A DNA stretch of 8,457 nucleotides, taken from positions 1-8,457 of the forward strand of contig JAKEIF010000067.1 of the NCBI GenBank assembly GCA_022545875.1, in the 5' to 3' direction. The stretch's first letter is position 1, and each line of letters starts with the position of its first letter. The DNA comes from Nitrososphaera sp. (GTDB taxonomy: Archaea; Thermoproteota; Nitrososphaeria; Nitrososphaerales; Nitrososphaeraceae). The translations under genes and the position numbers were made by a program. Shown here piece after piece: positions 1 to 6,299 of the stretch. The notes under the pieces are model-generated. The model made no database searches, was not told where the DNA came from, and saw only the letters and a list, made by a program, of their open reading frames with translations.

Positions 1-982
1 AGTGCTCGTCGAATTCCCACACCTGATTGACCCGCGCTCCAACAGGCCCCTGATGGAAAGGACAGTCCTTGTCGCAAACACTAGCAACATGCCAGTCGCG
101 GCAAGAGAGGCGTCTATTTACACGGGAGTCACAATGGCGGAATACTACAGGGACATGGGCTTTGACGTAGTGCTGGTCGCCGATTCGACAAGCAGGTGGG
201 CCGAGGCTCTGCGCGAAATGTCTGGCAGACTTGAAGAGATGCCCGCAGAAGAAGGCTACCCATCGTACCTCGCGTCAAGGCTCGCAGAGTTTTACGAGCG
301 CGCAGGCAGGGTAAGGGCGCTTGGATCACCAAACAGGGCAGGCTCTGTCACGCTGGTAGGCGCAGTGTCGCCGTCGGGCGCTGACTTTACCGAGCCGGTT
401 ACCACGCACACTATCCGCTTCATCAAGACCTTCTGGGCCCTTGACACGAGGCTTGCATATTCAAGGCACTACCCGTCCATAAACTGGATGCAGTCGTACT
501 CGGGCTACCTTGAAGACGTCAGCAAGTGGTGGAAGGAAAATGTCACCGGCGAATGGTACGACCTGAGGGCAGAGTCCTACCATGTGCTGCAAAGGGAAGA
601 CACGTTGAAAGAAATCGTTAGGCTGCTCGGTCCAGAAGCTCTGCCAGACGAAGAAAAGCTGGTGCTTGAAGTCGCAAGAATGGTCAAGATCGGAATATTG
701 CAGCAAAATTCGTTTGACAAGGTTGACACGTATTGCAGCCCTGAAAAACAGGTAAAGCTGGTAAAGCTGATGGTGAAATTCTACAAGGAGGCGCAGAAGG
801 CACTCAAGGCTGGAACTACTCTTGCAGACATTAGGGCAATGCCAGTGATTCCGGCGCTTCTCAAGGCAAAGTTCGAAATCCCTGAAGAACAGCTGGGCAA
901 ACTCGATGACCTTGACAAAGAGATAGACAAGCAGTTCAACAAGGCTCCAAGTGAAGCCGCCCCGATGCAGAGGAGTGGGTAA
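1..982 (+). CDS. atpA: A-type ATP synthase catalytic subunit A, 3' part
   Basis: This is the C-terminal part (about 327 codons) of the catalytic A subunit of the archaeal A1AO ATP synthase, the site of ATP synthesis in the cytoplasmic head. The 5' end lies outside the window, so the P-loop is not visible; the frame is open to the left edge and GTG at 2 is an internal valine codon. Visible family signatures are [17 protein letters not shown], the Walker-B-type strand [11 protein letters not shown] (about residues 55-65 of the visible part), and [20 protein letters not shown], followed by the alpha-helical C-terminal domain. The family is usually near 590 residues, so roughly 45% is missing. 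It is the first visible gene of a tight operon; atpB starts 3 nt after its TAA. Nothing in the visible part looks broken. Identification is secure from the motifs. Confidence 0.97.
   Translation, partial: VLVEFPHLIDPRSNRPLMERTVLVANTSNMPVAAREASIYTGVTMAEYYRDMGFDVVLVADSTSRWAEALREMSGRLEEMPAEEGYPSYLASRLAEFYERAGRVRALGSPNRAGSVTLVGAVSPSGADFTEPVTTHTIRFIKTFWALDTRLAYSRHYPSINWMQSYSGYLEDVSKWWKENVTGEWYDLRAESYHVLQREDTLKEIVRLLGPEALPDEEKLVLEVARMVKIGILQQNSFDKVDTYCSPEKQVKLVKLMVKFYKEAQKALKAGTTLADIRAMPVIPALLKAKFEIPEEQLGKLDDLDKEIDKQFNKAPSEAAPMQRSG
970..979 (+). promoter_or_regulatory. Ribosome binding site supporting the TTG start of atpB
   Basis: The purine-rich GAGGAGTGGG ends about 6 nt before the TTG at 986 and contains a GGAG core complementary to the 3' end of archaeal 16S rRNA. 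It lies inside the last codons of atpA and decides the non-ATG start of atpB. Confidence 0.6.
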
Positions 983-985
983 GAG

Positions 986-2374
986 TTGCCAGAAACAACA
1001 GCAGGCGTAGAATACACAAAGGTCGCCGAAATCAAGGGGCCGCTCATGATAATTGACGGGATTACCAAGGCATCATTTGACGAGCTGGTAGAAATCGAGA
1101 CGTCAGAGGGCGAGCGCAGGCTAGGCAGGGTCCTTGAAGTCGGCTTTGGAAAGGCAGTCGTCCAGGTCTTTGAAGGCACGACAGGTCTTACAATTACAGG
1201 CACAAAGGCCAGGTTCATCGGCAGGACGATGCAAATGCCAGTGTCTCAAGAGCTTTTGGGCAGGGTGTTTGACGGCCTTGGAAGGCCAAACGACGGCCTG
1301 CCTGACCCGATCGCAGACAAGTTCTTGGATGTCAACGGCGAGCCCATGAACCCGGAAAGACGCGAATACCCGACTTCGTTTATCCAGACGGGCGTTTCTG
1401 TCATTGACGGCATGCTCACACTTGTAAGGGGTCAAAAGCTCCCGATATTTTCCGGCTCTGGCATGCCTCATAACATACTGGCAGCCCAAATTGCAAGGCA
1501 GGCATCAGTTGTGGGGACAAAGGAAGACTTTGCTGTCGTTTTCGCAGCAATTGGCGTGCAGTATTCTGAGGCCCAGTATTTCAAGCGCAGCCTTGAAGAA
1601 TCTGGCGCGCTGAGGAGATCGGTCCTGTTCCTCAACCTGGCAGACGACCCGGCGATTGAAAGAATCATCACTCCGAGAGTCGCGCTCACTGTAGCTGAAT
1701 ACCTTGCATTTGACCTTGGCATGCACGTGCTTGCAATCCTGACTGACATGACCAACTATGCCGAAGCGCTGCGGGAAATCAGTGCGGCAAGAGAAGAAGT
1801 GCCCGGCAGAAAGGGATATCCCGGATACCTCTACACCGACCTTGCAAACAACTACGAGCGCGCAGGCAGGATAAAGGGCAAGAACGGAAGCGTTACGCAG
1901 GTGCCAATCCTTTCAATGCCGGCAGACGACATCACTCACCCAATTCCAGACCTTACTGGATACATTACTGAGGGTCAGATCGTTCTAGGAAGAGACCTGT
2001 TCAGAAAGGGAGTCTATCCTCCGGTAAACGTGCTCATGTCGCTTTCACGTCTCATGAAGGACGGAGTCGGCGAGGGCAAGACAAGGTCAGACCACATGGA
2101 GGTAGGCAACCAGATGTATGACGCTTATTCGAGGGCGCAGGAAGTCAGGGCGCTGGCCGAAATCGTTGGCAGGGCCGGGCTTACCGGCGTAGACCTGAAA
2201 TATCTCGACGCCGGCGACATGTTTGAGCAGCAGTTCCTGAAGCAGTCCGCTGACGAGAACCGGAATTTGGACGAGACCCTTGGAAAGGCCTGGGATGTGC
2301 TCTCCAGCCTGCCAGAAGGCGAGCTGACAAAGATCAAGGACAAGCACGTAAAGCAATACTACAAGGCGAAATAG
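986..2374 (+). CDS. atpB: A-type ATP synthase subunit B
   Basis: This is the non-catalytic B subunit, which alternates with A in the A3B3 head. The 462-residue length is normal for the family. The N-terminal beta-barrel (about 10-80) is followed by the nucleotide-fold domain. Where catalytic subunits have a P-loop, this protein has SGSGMPHN (residues 156-163), which lacks the lysine and is the usual mark of subunit [20 protein letters not shown] (from residue 253) and [20 protein letters not shown] follow. The start is the TTG at 986, because it lies 3 nt after the atpA stop, has a purine-rich GAGGAGTGGG at 970-979 upstream, and the next in-frame ATG (1046) would remove conserved barrel sequence. 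The stop is 2 nt before the atpD ATG, so translation is probably coupled. Confidence 0.97.
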   Translation: MPETTAGVEYTKVAEIKGPLMIIDGITKASFDELVEIETSEGERRLGRVLEVGFGKAVVQVFEGTTGLTITGTKARFIGRTMQMPVSQELLGRVFDGLGRPNDGLPDPIADKFLDVNGEPMNPERREYPTSFIQTGVSVIDGMLTLVRGQKLPIFSGSGMPHNILAAQIARQASVVGTKEDFAVVFAAIGVQYSEAQYFKRSLEESGALRRSVLFLNLADDPAIERIITPRVALTVAEYLAFDLGMHVLAILTDMTNYAEALREISAAREEVPGRKGYPGYLYTDLANNYERAGRIKGKNGSVTQVPILSMPADDITHPIPDLTGYITEGQIVLGRDLFRKGVYPPVNVLMSLSRLMKDGVGEGKTRSDHMEVGNQMYDAYSRAQEVRALAEIVGRAGLTGVDLKYLDAGDMFEQQFLKQSADENRNLDETLGKAWDVLSSLPEGELTKIKDKHVKQYYKAK

Positions 2375-2376
2375 CC

Positions 2377-3039
2377 ATGTCGTTTGGAAGAAGGGTCTCT
2401 GCAACAAAAATCGAGCTTATCAAGATAAGGCGCTCGATGCAGGTAGCCAAGATGGTCCACAAGATCCTCGACGACAAGCGAGAAGTCCTGCTCAAAAAGA
2501 TAGACGAAATGATCGAAGAGGCAAACAAGGCAAGGGAGGACATTTGGACCCCCCTTGGCGAAATCTATTCTGCGGTATACCAGGCGTACATGTCGCTTGG
2601 CACCACCACACTTGAATCAGTATCCGACTCTACTCCAAGCGTGATGGAAGTAGACGTCAACGTAAGGCGCCTTGTGGATGTCAAAATTCCAACGCTTCAG
2701 GTCAAGACAAGGGAAGGCGGCCAGTCTCTGTCTTATGGGTTTGTCGAGACAAACTCTTCAGTAGACAAGGCGGCCAAACTGATAAAGAACATGCTCCCCG
2801 GAGTGTGCAAGGCCGCCGAATATGAAAACGCGATTTTCAGCCTGGCAAAGGAGCTGGAGCGCACACAGAAACTTATCAACGCCTTGGAATACGTCATTAT
2901 CCCCCAGTACCAGGACGCGGTTGCGTTTATCAAGGCGACGCTTGAGGAGCGCGAGCGCGAAGAGTTTGTCAGGCTCAAGAAGGTTAAAGTAGTGCTTGAC
3001 AGAAAAAAACTGGCAGAGGCAGAGGCTGCAGCGAAATGA
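2377..3039 (+). CDS. atpD: A-type ATP synthase subunit D (central shaft)
   Basis: Subunit D is the coiled-coil rotor shaft that passes through the A3B3 head and transmits c-ring rotation. The 220 residues match the family length. The N-terminal helix (about 1-70) carries RRVSATKIELIKIRRSMQVA, a long basic helix typical of AtpD. The C-terminal helix (about 145-215) has the characteristic RTQKLINALEYVIIPQY followed by the charged ATLEEREREEFVRLKKVK. A middle segment of about 75 residues forms the usual short globular part. The ATG at 2377 is 2 nt after the atpB stop. The stop overlaps the start of a small downstream ORF by ATGA. The A-B-D order is a common archaeal arrangement. The family assignment is secure. 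Confidence 0.96.
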   Translation: MSFGRRVSATKIELIKIRRSMQVAKMVHKILDDKREVLLKKIDEMIEEANKAREDIWTPLGEIYSAVYQAYMSLGTTTLESVSDSTPSVMEVDVNVRRLVDVKIPTLQVKTREGGQSLSYGFVETNSSVDKAAKLIKNMLPGVCKAAEYENAIFSLAKELERTQKLINALEYVIIPQYQDAVAFIKATLEEREREEFVRLKKVKVVLDRKKLAEAEAAAK

Positions 3040-3161
3040 CAGAAATTTCAAGCCATGTAGAAAAGTCAAAGGCCCAGCTAAAGTCAGAGAGAGACTCGCT
3101 GGTCGAAAAAGTCAAAGAAGAGATTTCGGCGAACAAGCGCAAGGCCCTCGCAAAGGTCTAG
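3036..3161 (+). CDS. Small charged helical protein coupled to atpD (41 aa)
   Basis: This 41-codon ORF begins at the ATG that overlaps the atpD stop (ATGA at 3036-3039) and ends at TAG 3159-3161, right before the oligo-T terminator, so it uses all remaining coding space of the operon. The product begins MTEISSHVEKSKAQ, is rich in Lys, Glu and Ser, and has no Cys, Trp, Phe or Pro. Almost the whole length after residue 6 is predicted by eye as one amphipathic helix with hydrophobic positions (V8, L15, L22, V23, V26, I30, L38). I do not recognise a family. Its position and helical character suggest a small accessory or stalk-associated peptide of the ATP synthase, possibly a remnant of a peripheral-stalk helix, but that is inference. 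It could also be a non-functional frame; the start/stop overlap and the fit to the terminator argue for real translation. Confidence 0.65.
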   Translation: MTEISSHVEKSKAQLKSERDSLVEKVKEEISANKRKALAKV

Positions 3162-3162
3162 C

Positions 3163-3180
3163 GCTTTTTTCCATTTTTCA
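3163..3180 (+). terminator. Oligo-T terminator of the atpA-B-D operon
   Basis: Just after the last stop of the operon come two T runs, T6 at 3165-3170 and T5 at 3174-3178, with no strong hairpin. This is the usual form of archaeal intrinsic termination. The same 18-nt element, with one mismatch, recurs at 5850-5867. Confidence 0.65.
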
Positions 3181-3257
3181 CTGTAACTACGATCCGGTTA
3201 GCCCAGCCTTACCATGTGCGGCACGGCAAACTTGCTCAGTTGGCATTTGCTACCCGG

Positions 3258-3265
3258 CTTAATAA
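3258..3265 (+). promoter_or_regulatory. TATA box of the pirin gene
   Basis: CTTAATAA is centred about 26 nt before the ATG at 3287, the spacing expected when transcription starts at or next to the start codon. No Shine-Dalgarno sequence precedes the ATG, which fits a leaderless transcript. Confidence 0.6.
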
Positions 3266-3286
3266 CTTGAAATACGCATTCTATCC

Positions 3287-4204
3287 ATGGTCAAAACTGA
3301 AAATAATTCGTTATTGAACAAGAAGGCTACAGGTCGAAAAGTTACCCGCGTATGGGACAGTACTACGACGACTGAGGGAGAAGGATTCCTCGTGCACAGG
3401 TCATTTCCTACTCGCTCGGTGCTAGATGTCGATCCGTTCATGTTGCTGGACGAAATGGGTCCCATGGACTTGGCGTCCGGGGAAGCAAAGGGAGCGCCAG
3501 ATCATCCGCACCGAGGGTTTGAAACTGTAACATACCTGCTCGATGGCCAATTTGAGCACAGGGAGTCGCAAGGGCACTCTGGCAAGCTATCCGCCGGCGA
3601 CGTTCAATGGATGACTGCAGGCGCGGGAGTAATACATTCAGAAATGCCTGAAAAGGAATTTGCGCGCGGGGGCGGGCGGCTGCACGGCTTTCAGCTTTGG
3701 GTCAACCTGCCAAAGAGCGACAAGATGATAAAGCCACGGTACCAGGACATCAAGAGCGACAAGATACCCATAGCTGAGAGCGCCGACGGGCGGGTGAAGG
3801 TCAAGGTGATTGCAGGAGAATCCCTTGGAAAACGCGCTGTGATAGACACGCGGACGCCAATAATTTATCTGCACTTTACGCTCCAGCCCGGGTCAAGCGT
3901 CGTACAGCCGGTACCGCAAAACTTTAACGCGTTTGCGTATATTGTAGGCGGCGAGGGCCTATTCGGAGCCGATGAAAAGCGCGCGCAGAGAGAGCAGGTT
4001 GTACTGTTTGGAAACGATGGCAATGAAATTGCGATAAGTGTCCCAGACGAAGCCGCGTCGCCACTGGATGTGCTCATAATCGCGGGCGTTCCGCTAAATG
4101 AGCCAGTTGCGCGCTATGGGCCATTTGTAATGAACACCGAAGAGGAAATCCAACAGGCAATAGATGACTATAGAACCGGCAGAATGGGAAAAATCGAATT
4201 CTAA
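3287..4204 (+). CDS. Pirin family protein (bicupin)
   Basis: This is a pirin-type double-cupin protein of 305 residues, close to the usual 280-300. The N-terminal cupin (about 20-125) contains LLDEMGPMD, DHPHRGFETVTYLLDGQFEH and GDVQWMTAGAGVIHSEMPE. The four metal ligands known for pirins are all present: H73, H75, H117 and E119. The C-terminal cupin (about 160-290) contains the expected YLHFTLQPGSSVVQPVP stretch and ends with a helix, EEEIQQAIDDYRTGRMGKI. Members bind a single iron or similar metal; some have quercetin dioxygenase activity and others are thought to act in redox sensing or regulation, so the role here cannot be decided. It is cytoplasmic, with no signal peptide. It has its own promoter and is unrelated in function to the flanking ATP synthase genes. 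The ATG at 3287 is chosen because the TATA box lies 26 nt upstream. Confidence 0.92.
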   Translation: MVKTENNSLLNKKATGRKVTRVWDSTTTTEGEGFLVHRSFPTRSVLDVDPFMLLDEMGPMDLASGEAKGAPDHPHRGFETVTYLLDGQFEHRESQGHSGKLSAGDVQWMTAGAGVIHSEMPEKEFARGGGRLHGFQLWVNLPKSDKMIKPRYQDIKSDKIPIAESADGRVKVKVIAGESLGKRAVIDTRTPIIYLHFTLQPGSSVVQPVPQNFNAFAYIVGGEGLFGADEKRAQREQVVLFGNDGNEIAISVPDEAASPLDVLIIAGVPLNEPVARYGPFVMNTEEEIQQAIDDYRTGRMGKIEF

Positions 4205-4237
4205 CTCCAAGCGACTAGCCTGCCAATAGATCGGTAG

Positions 4238-4405
4238 AGCACCATAGACAATGTCGAGGTCATATACTTCACGGCGCCTGTCGCAGGAAAATACAAGTTC
4301 GACATTTTTGCGAGAACCGTGCCCTCAAGCATGGGAACGTTCGACAGGTATTACACAGCTTCAACCAAATCTCTAATACCTAGCAGCGAATACCTCAAGA
4401 AATAA
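4238..4405 (+). pseudogene. 3' remnant of a secreted subtilase-like or pre-peptidase-domain gene
   Basis: An open frame of about 55 codons follows an in-frame TAG (4235-4237) and has no plausible start codon near its beginning. The translation, beginning STIDNVEVIYFTAPVAGKY, resembles the C-terminal beta-sandwich (pre-peptidase/P-domain-like, NVE...P.AG.Y pattern) found at the end of subtilisin-like exported proteases. The catalytic part and the signal peptide are absent; sequence before 4235 runs straight into the pirin stop at 4204. It ends at TAA 4403-4405, which overlaps the start of the next gene as TAATG, a sign that the lost parent gene was once translationally coupled to that neighbour. 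The protease assignment rests on a short pattern and is tentative; that this is the tail of a broken gene is better supported. Confidence 0.5.
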
Positions 4406-5544
4406 TGGCCAAGGGCCACATGGACTTGCCTAGGGTTTGGAGAACAGTTCGATGGACGGATGTCTATGCTGGACTTATTGCTACGAGTCTGATCCTTGCA
4501 TGGGTCCAGCAAGCTCATGCCCAGTCTGATCTGCAGGTAAGTCCGTCCGGCCCCTTACTCCTAGACCTAGAAGGAGAACCGACAGTATTCGCCAGGCTCG
4601 GACAAGAGACCCAGATAACGACAAACTTGCACAATGACGGCTCATCAGCGCAGGACGCCGTGTTGATAGTCGAAATCAGGGACGCGAGAGAAGTGACTCA
4701 GGGCCTGCAATGGCGGGAGGTAAGCGTTCCAGAGAATTCCTATGTGGAGGTCGCAACGACTTGGACTCCGGAGATTGCGGGCTCATTCCATATCAGGATC
4801 CTCGTCATTTCGGATTTCGAGTCGCCCGAAGTCCTATCCCCACTCGTGTTTTCCGAGGTCGGAGCAAGCGGGTTTCCCCTGCAAATCGATAAAGTCATGG
4901 ACTTTGAAGATACGGAACCTGAGGCAATCCAGCGGATGAAGACATCGCTTGGCAGCCTGTACGTTGCTAGCATGGAACCGTTCCAAGACATCGCGTATGA
5001 TTCAGTAACTATCGACATGGAAAGGATAGGCATGCAGTTCCACAACGGGCGAGACTCGTACTTGTTGCACACCAATGCGACAGCCAATGTAGCGGGAACC
5101 GGCGCACACGAAACCTATGTCATGAGATTCGGCTATAACGAAATCGACGGTATATTCGAAGTCCAGCGTGGTCATCATAAGAAGTACATCCCAGGCGATG
5201 TCGCTGACAGAGCTCTTAACGCTGCCGCTGATGAGAAGATTGTGGGTGATTTCTATTCCCGGTTTAACTCATCAGGGACGATCGCGGGCGGTGTCACGTA
5301 CTTGGACAGCTTTGAAGTCGATGATAGAAAGTACATGCCTGATAACGGAAACCAAGCTCTGCGGCCGGGCTTTGAGTTCCTTCCTGATTCGCATCAAGTG
5401 ATCGTGGCCTTTTTTTCGGCGAGCACTGAAGGCGCGAATGGAGATCAGGAAGGCTTCGGAACGATTGAAATGCCTGAGGTTAGCGTATATCTGGATCCTG
5501 CTGACTACAAAGTCCTCGGTGCGTCCAGACTCTTTTGGGATTAA
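4405..5544 (+). CDS. Secreted protein of unknown function with N-terminal beta-sandwich domain
   Basis: The product has 379 residues. A signal peptide is clear: a basic start (R10, R13, R16), a hydrophobic core at about 20-34, and a likely cleavage site after A39 (AHA/QS). Residues about 45-155 look like an immunoglobulin-like, CARDB-type beta-sandwich, with FARLGQETQITTNLHNDG, a TQGLQWREVSVPENSYVEV strand pair, and TTWTPEIAGSFHIRILVIS, a pattern frequent in exported thaumarchaeal proteins. The remaining ~220 residues are not recognised. I find no cysteine and no C-terminal membrane anchor, so it is probably released or held non-covalently at the cell surface. The ATG at 4405 overlaps the TAA of the preceding remnant; ATG 4420 is an alternative. 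No clear promoter of its own is visible. Third-position A/T appears more frequent than in the atp genes, consistent with accessory origin. Function unknown. Confidence 0.75.
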   Translation: MAKGHMDLPRVWRTVRWTDVYAGLIATSLILAWVQQAHAQSDLQVSPSGPLLLDLEGEPTVFARLGQETQITTNLHNDGSSAQDAVLIVEIRDAREVTQGLQWREVSVPENSYVEVATTWTPEIAGSFHIRILVISDFESPEVLSPLVFSEVGASGFPLQIDKVMDFEDTEPEAIQRMKTSLGSLYVASMEPFQDIAYDSVTIDMERIGMQFHNGRDSYLLHTNATANVAGTGAHETYVMRFGYNEIDGIFEVQRGHHKKYIPGDVADRALNAAADEKIVGDFYSRFNSSGTIAGGVTYLDSFEVDDRKYMPDNGNQALRPGFEFLPDSHQVIVAFFSASTEGANGDQEGFGTIEMPEVSVYLDPADYKVLGASRLFWD

Positions 5545-5656
5545 CCCTGCGTAAAACGCGAGCAGCCCCTATCTTGGCAACCCGACTATCGCCATGGTCC
5601 TCGTAGTACAGGTCAATGCTGCCTGAATTTTCCTGTCCGACATTAATGTAAGGCAT
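5480..5656 (-). pseudogene. 5' remnant of an alpha/beta-hydrolase (chloroperoxidase-like) gene
   Basis: Reading on the minus strand from the ATG at 5656, the first 22 codons give MPYINVGQENSGSIDLYYED followed by HG. This is the typical beginning of non-haem chloroperoxidase-type alpha/beta hydrolases, in which a glycine-rich HG.PVVLIHG segment comes next. Here the resemblance stops at about 5591. The frame then runs through unrelated sequence and antisense to the end of the secreted-protein gene, stopping at 5480-5482 after 58 codons. The nucleophile-elbow serine, acid and histidine of the family are therefore absent. A purine-rich GAAGAGG lies about 8-14 nt before the ATG and a TATA-like box lies further upstream, so the 5' control region seems intact. 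It is a truncated gene that may still be transcribed. Confidence 0.65.
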
Positions 5657-5693
5657 TTCGTTTCCTCTTCATTGTCTTGATTGAAAGAAGATG

Positions 5694-5702
5694 CTTATTT
5701 AG
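5694..5702 (-). promoter_or_regulatory. TATA-like box of the hydrolase remnant
   Basis: On the minus strand this reads CTAAATAAG, centred about 42 nt before the ATG at 5656. With the usual spacing transcription would begin near 5671, giving a 15-nt leader that includes the GAAGAGG ribosome-binding sequence. Confidence 0.4.
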
Positions 5703-5707
5703 CGTGT

Positions 5708-5734
5708 GGTCAGATCCGCCGGAAGGAACTGACC
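5708..5734. repeat. Inverted repeat GGTCAG-N15-CTGACC
   Basis: Perfect 6-bp arms at 5708-5713 and 5729-5734 enclose a 15-nt centre that itself contains the odd-centred palindrome TCCGCCGGA (5715-5723). A T7 run follows at 5758-5764. It could be an operator or a weak terminator hairpin for plus-strand transcripts coming from 5544; neither is proven. Confidence 0.35.
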
Positions 5735-5849
5735 TTCGCTTGCTTTCCGTTACTATCTTTTTTTGAAAGGATATTTTCAGAGGAGCAATTCCGCGACAGA
5801 AGCGGATCAACATGGTTAGACATGCATTGACGTTTGGGCATAAGCCATA

Positions 5850-5867
5850 GCTTTCTTCCATTTTTCA
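5850..5867 (+). repeat. Second copy of the 18-nt T-rich terminator element
   Basis: GCTTTCTTCCATTTTTCA matches 3163-3180 at 17 of 18 positions; the single difference is C at 5855 against T at 3168. It sits about 20 nt before the atpK TATA box. The pair brackets the pirin gene and the accessory patch. Confidence 0.6.
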
Positions 5868-5887
5868 TTACTTTTCACTCGACTGTT

Positions 5888-5899
5888 TAGATAATATTA
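5888..5899 (+). promoter_or_regulatory. TATA box of atpK
   Basis: The AT-rich TAGATAATATTA is the strongest TATA-like element in this intergenic region. With the usual 25-27 nt spacing, transcription would begin at about 5916-5925. That is downstream of the ATG at 5903, which helps choose the ATG at 5930 as the atpK start. Confidence 0.6.
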
Positions 5900-5929
5900 A
5901 ATATGGCTGTAAGCGTTCGGACTTTGGAT

Positions 5930-6241
5930 ATGAAGGGACGTGCGATCTTTTTACCAGTTCTCGCAGCAATAGCCTTCTCAGGCTTTATGGCAACAAACCC
6001 GGCAGCGTTTGCGCAGGAAACTGGCGGAGAATCAAGCTCATTCAAGTTTATTGCCGCAGGCATGGCGTTCGGCCTGGCAGCGCTTGGCGCTGGCTTTGGC
6101 CTTGGATTCGTAGGCGCCGCGGGTCTGGCAGCAATCAGCGAAAACCCCAAGATGCAGTCCAGCGTCTTTATCATCGTAGGTATGGTCGAGTCAATCGCTA
6201 TCTATGGTATAGTCATGATGTTCATCATCTTGGGCCAGTAA
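5930..6241 (+). CDS. atpK: A-type ATP synthase proteolipid subunit c (K)
   Basis: This 103-residue protein is the c-ring subunit that carries ions across the membrane and drives rotation. Residues 1-28 form a leader or first hydrophobic segment with a possible signal-peptidase site after AFA28. The mature part is one hairpin: TM1 about 40-68 with the glycine-rich packing motif GAGFGLGFVGAAG, a polar loop SENPK (70-74), and TM2 about 78-101 with the ion-binding E87 in GMVESIAIYG. By alignment the position of the Na+-ligand glutamine of sodium-type c subunits is L58, so proton use is more likely. The ATG at 5903 is in frame and would add 9 residues, but it lies before the predicted transcription start; 5930 also gives a standard MKGR signal start. 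The gene has its own promoter and terminator, fitting the need for many copies per complex. Confidence 0.95.
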   Translation: MKGRAIFLPVLAAIAFSGFMATNPAAFAQETGGESSSFKFIAAGMAFGLAALGAGFGLGFVGAAGLAAISENPKMQSSVFIIVGMVESIAIYGIVMMFIILGQ

Positions 6242-6249
6242 GAAAACCC

Positions 6250-6280
6250 CGCCCGTTTTTGGGCGACACCTTTTCTATTT
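6250..6280. terminator. Bidirectional terminator between atpK and the minus-strand gene
   Basis: A stem CGCCC (6250-6254) / GGGCG (6261-6265) with a GTTTTT loop lies 9 nt after the atpK stop and is followed by T runs at 6271-6280. On the minus strand the same hairpin is followed by GGGGTTTTCTT, so it can serve the convergent gene ending at 6300 as well. Confidence 0.65.
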
Positions 6281-6299
6281 TACAATAGCGAACTGTGAT

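Larger units (their letters stand above)
5661..5885. other. Non-coding stretch upstream of atpK
   Basis: Apart from the minus-strand promoter of the hydrolase remnant, the inverted repeat and a T7 run (5758-5764), I see no gene here. The open frame on the minus strand at 5643-5861 has no recognisable sequence and crosses these sites, so it is not called. A T-rich block at 5850-5867 is a near copy of the atp operon terminator at 3163-3180 and would suit termination of plus-strand transcription just before the atpK promoter. Confidence 0.5.

Noticed and set aside
781..1218. 145-codon minus-strand open frame
   Set aside because: It lies across the end of atpA and the start of atpB, both firmly identified; the serine-rich translation has no recognisable domain.
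3181..3257. Possible small RNA between the atp terminator and the pirin promoter
   Set aside because: I could find no tRNA-like or stable stem-loop pattern and no separate promoter; the stretch is short and looks like plain upstream sequence.
3287..4204. Pirin as a functional part of the ATP synthase locus
   Set aside because: It has its own promoter, comes after a terminator, and the family has no known link with ATP synthase; adjacency alone is not evidence.
5549..5559. Small palindrome GCGT-AAA-ACGC just after the secreted-protein gene
   Set aside because: The 4-bp stem is weak and no T run follows, so it is not called as a terminator.
5643..5861. 72-codon minus-strand open frame before atpK
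   Set aside because: No family resemblance; it covers the hydrolase-remnant promoter and inverted repeat and overlaps the better supported ATG at 5656 in another frame.
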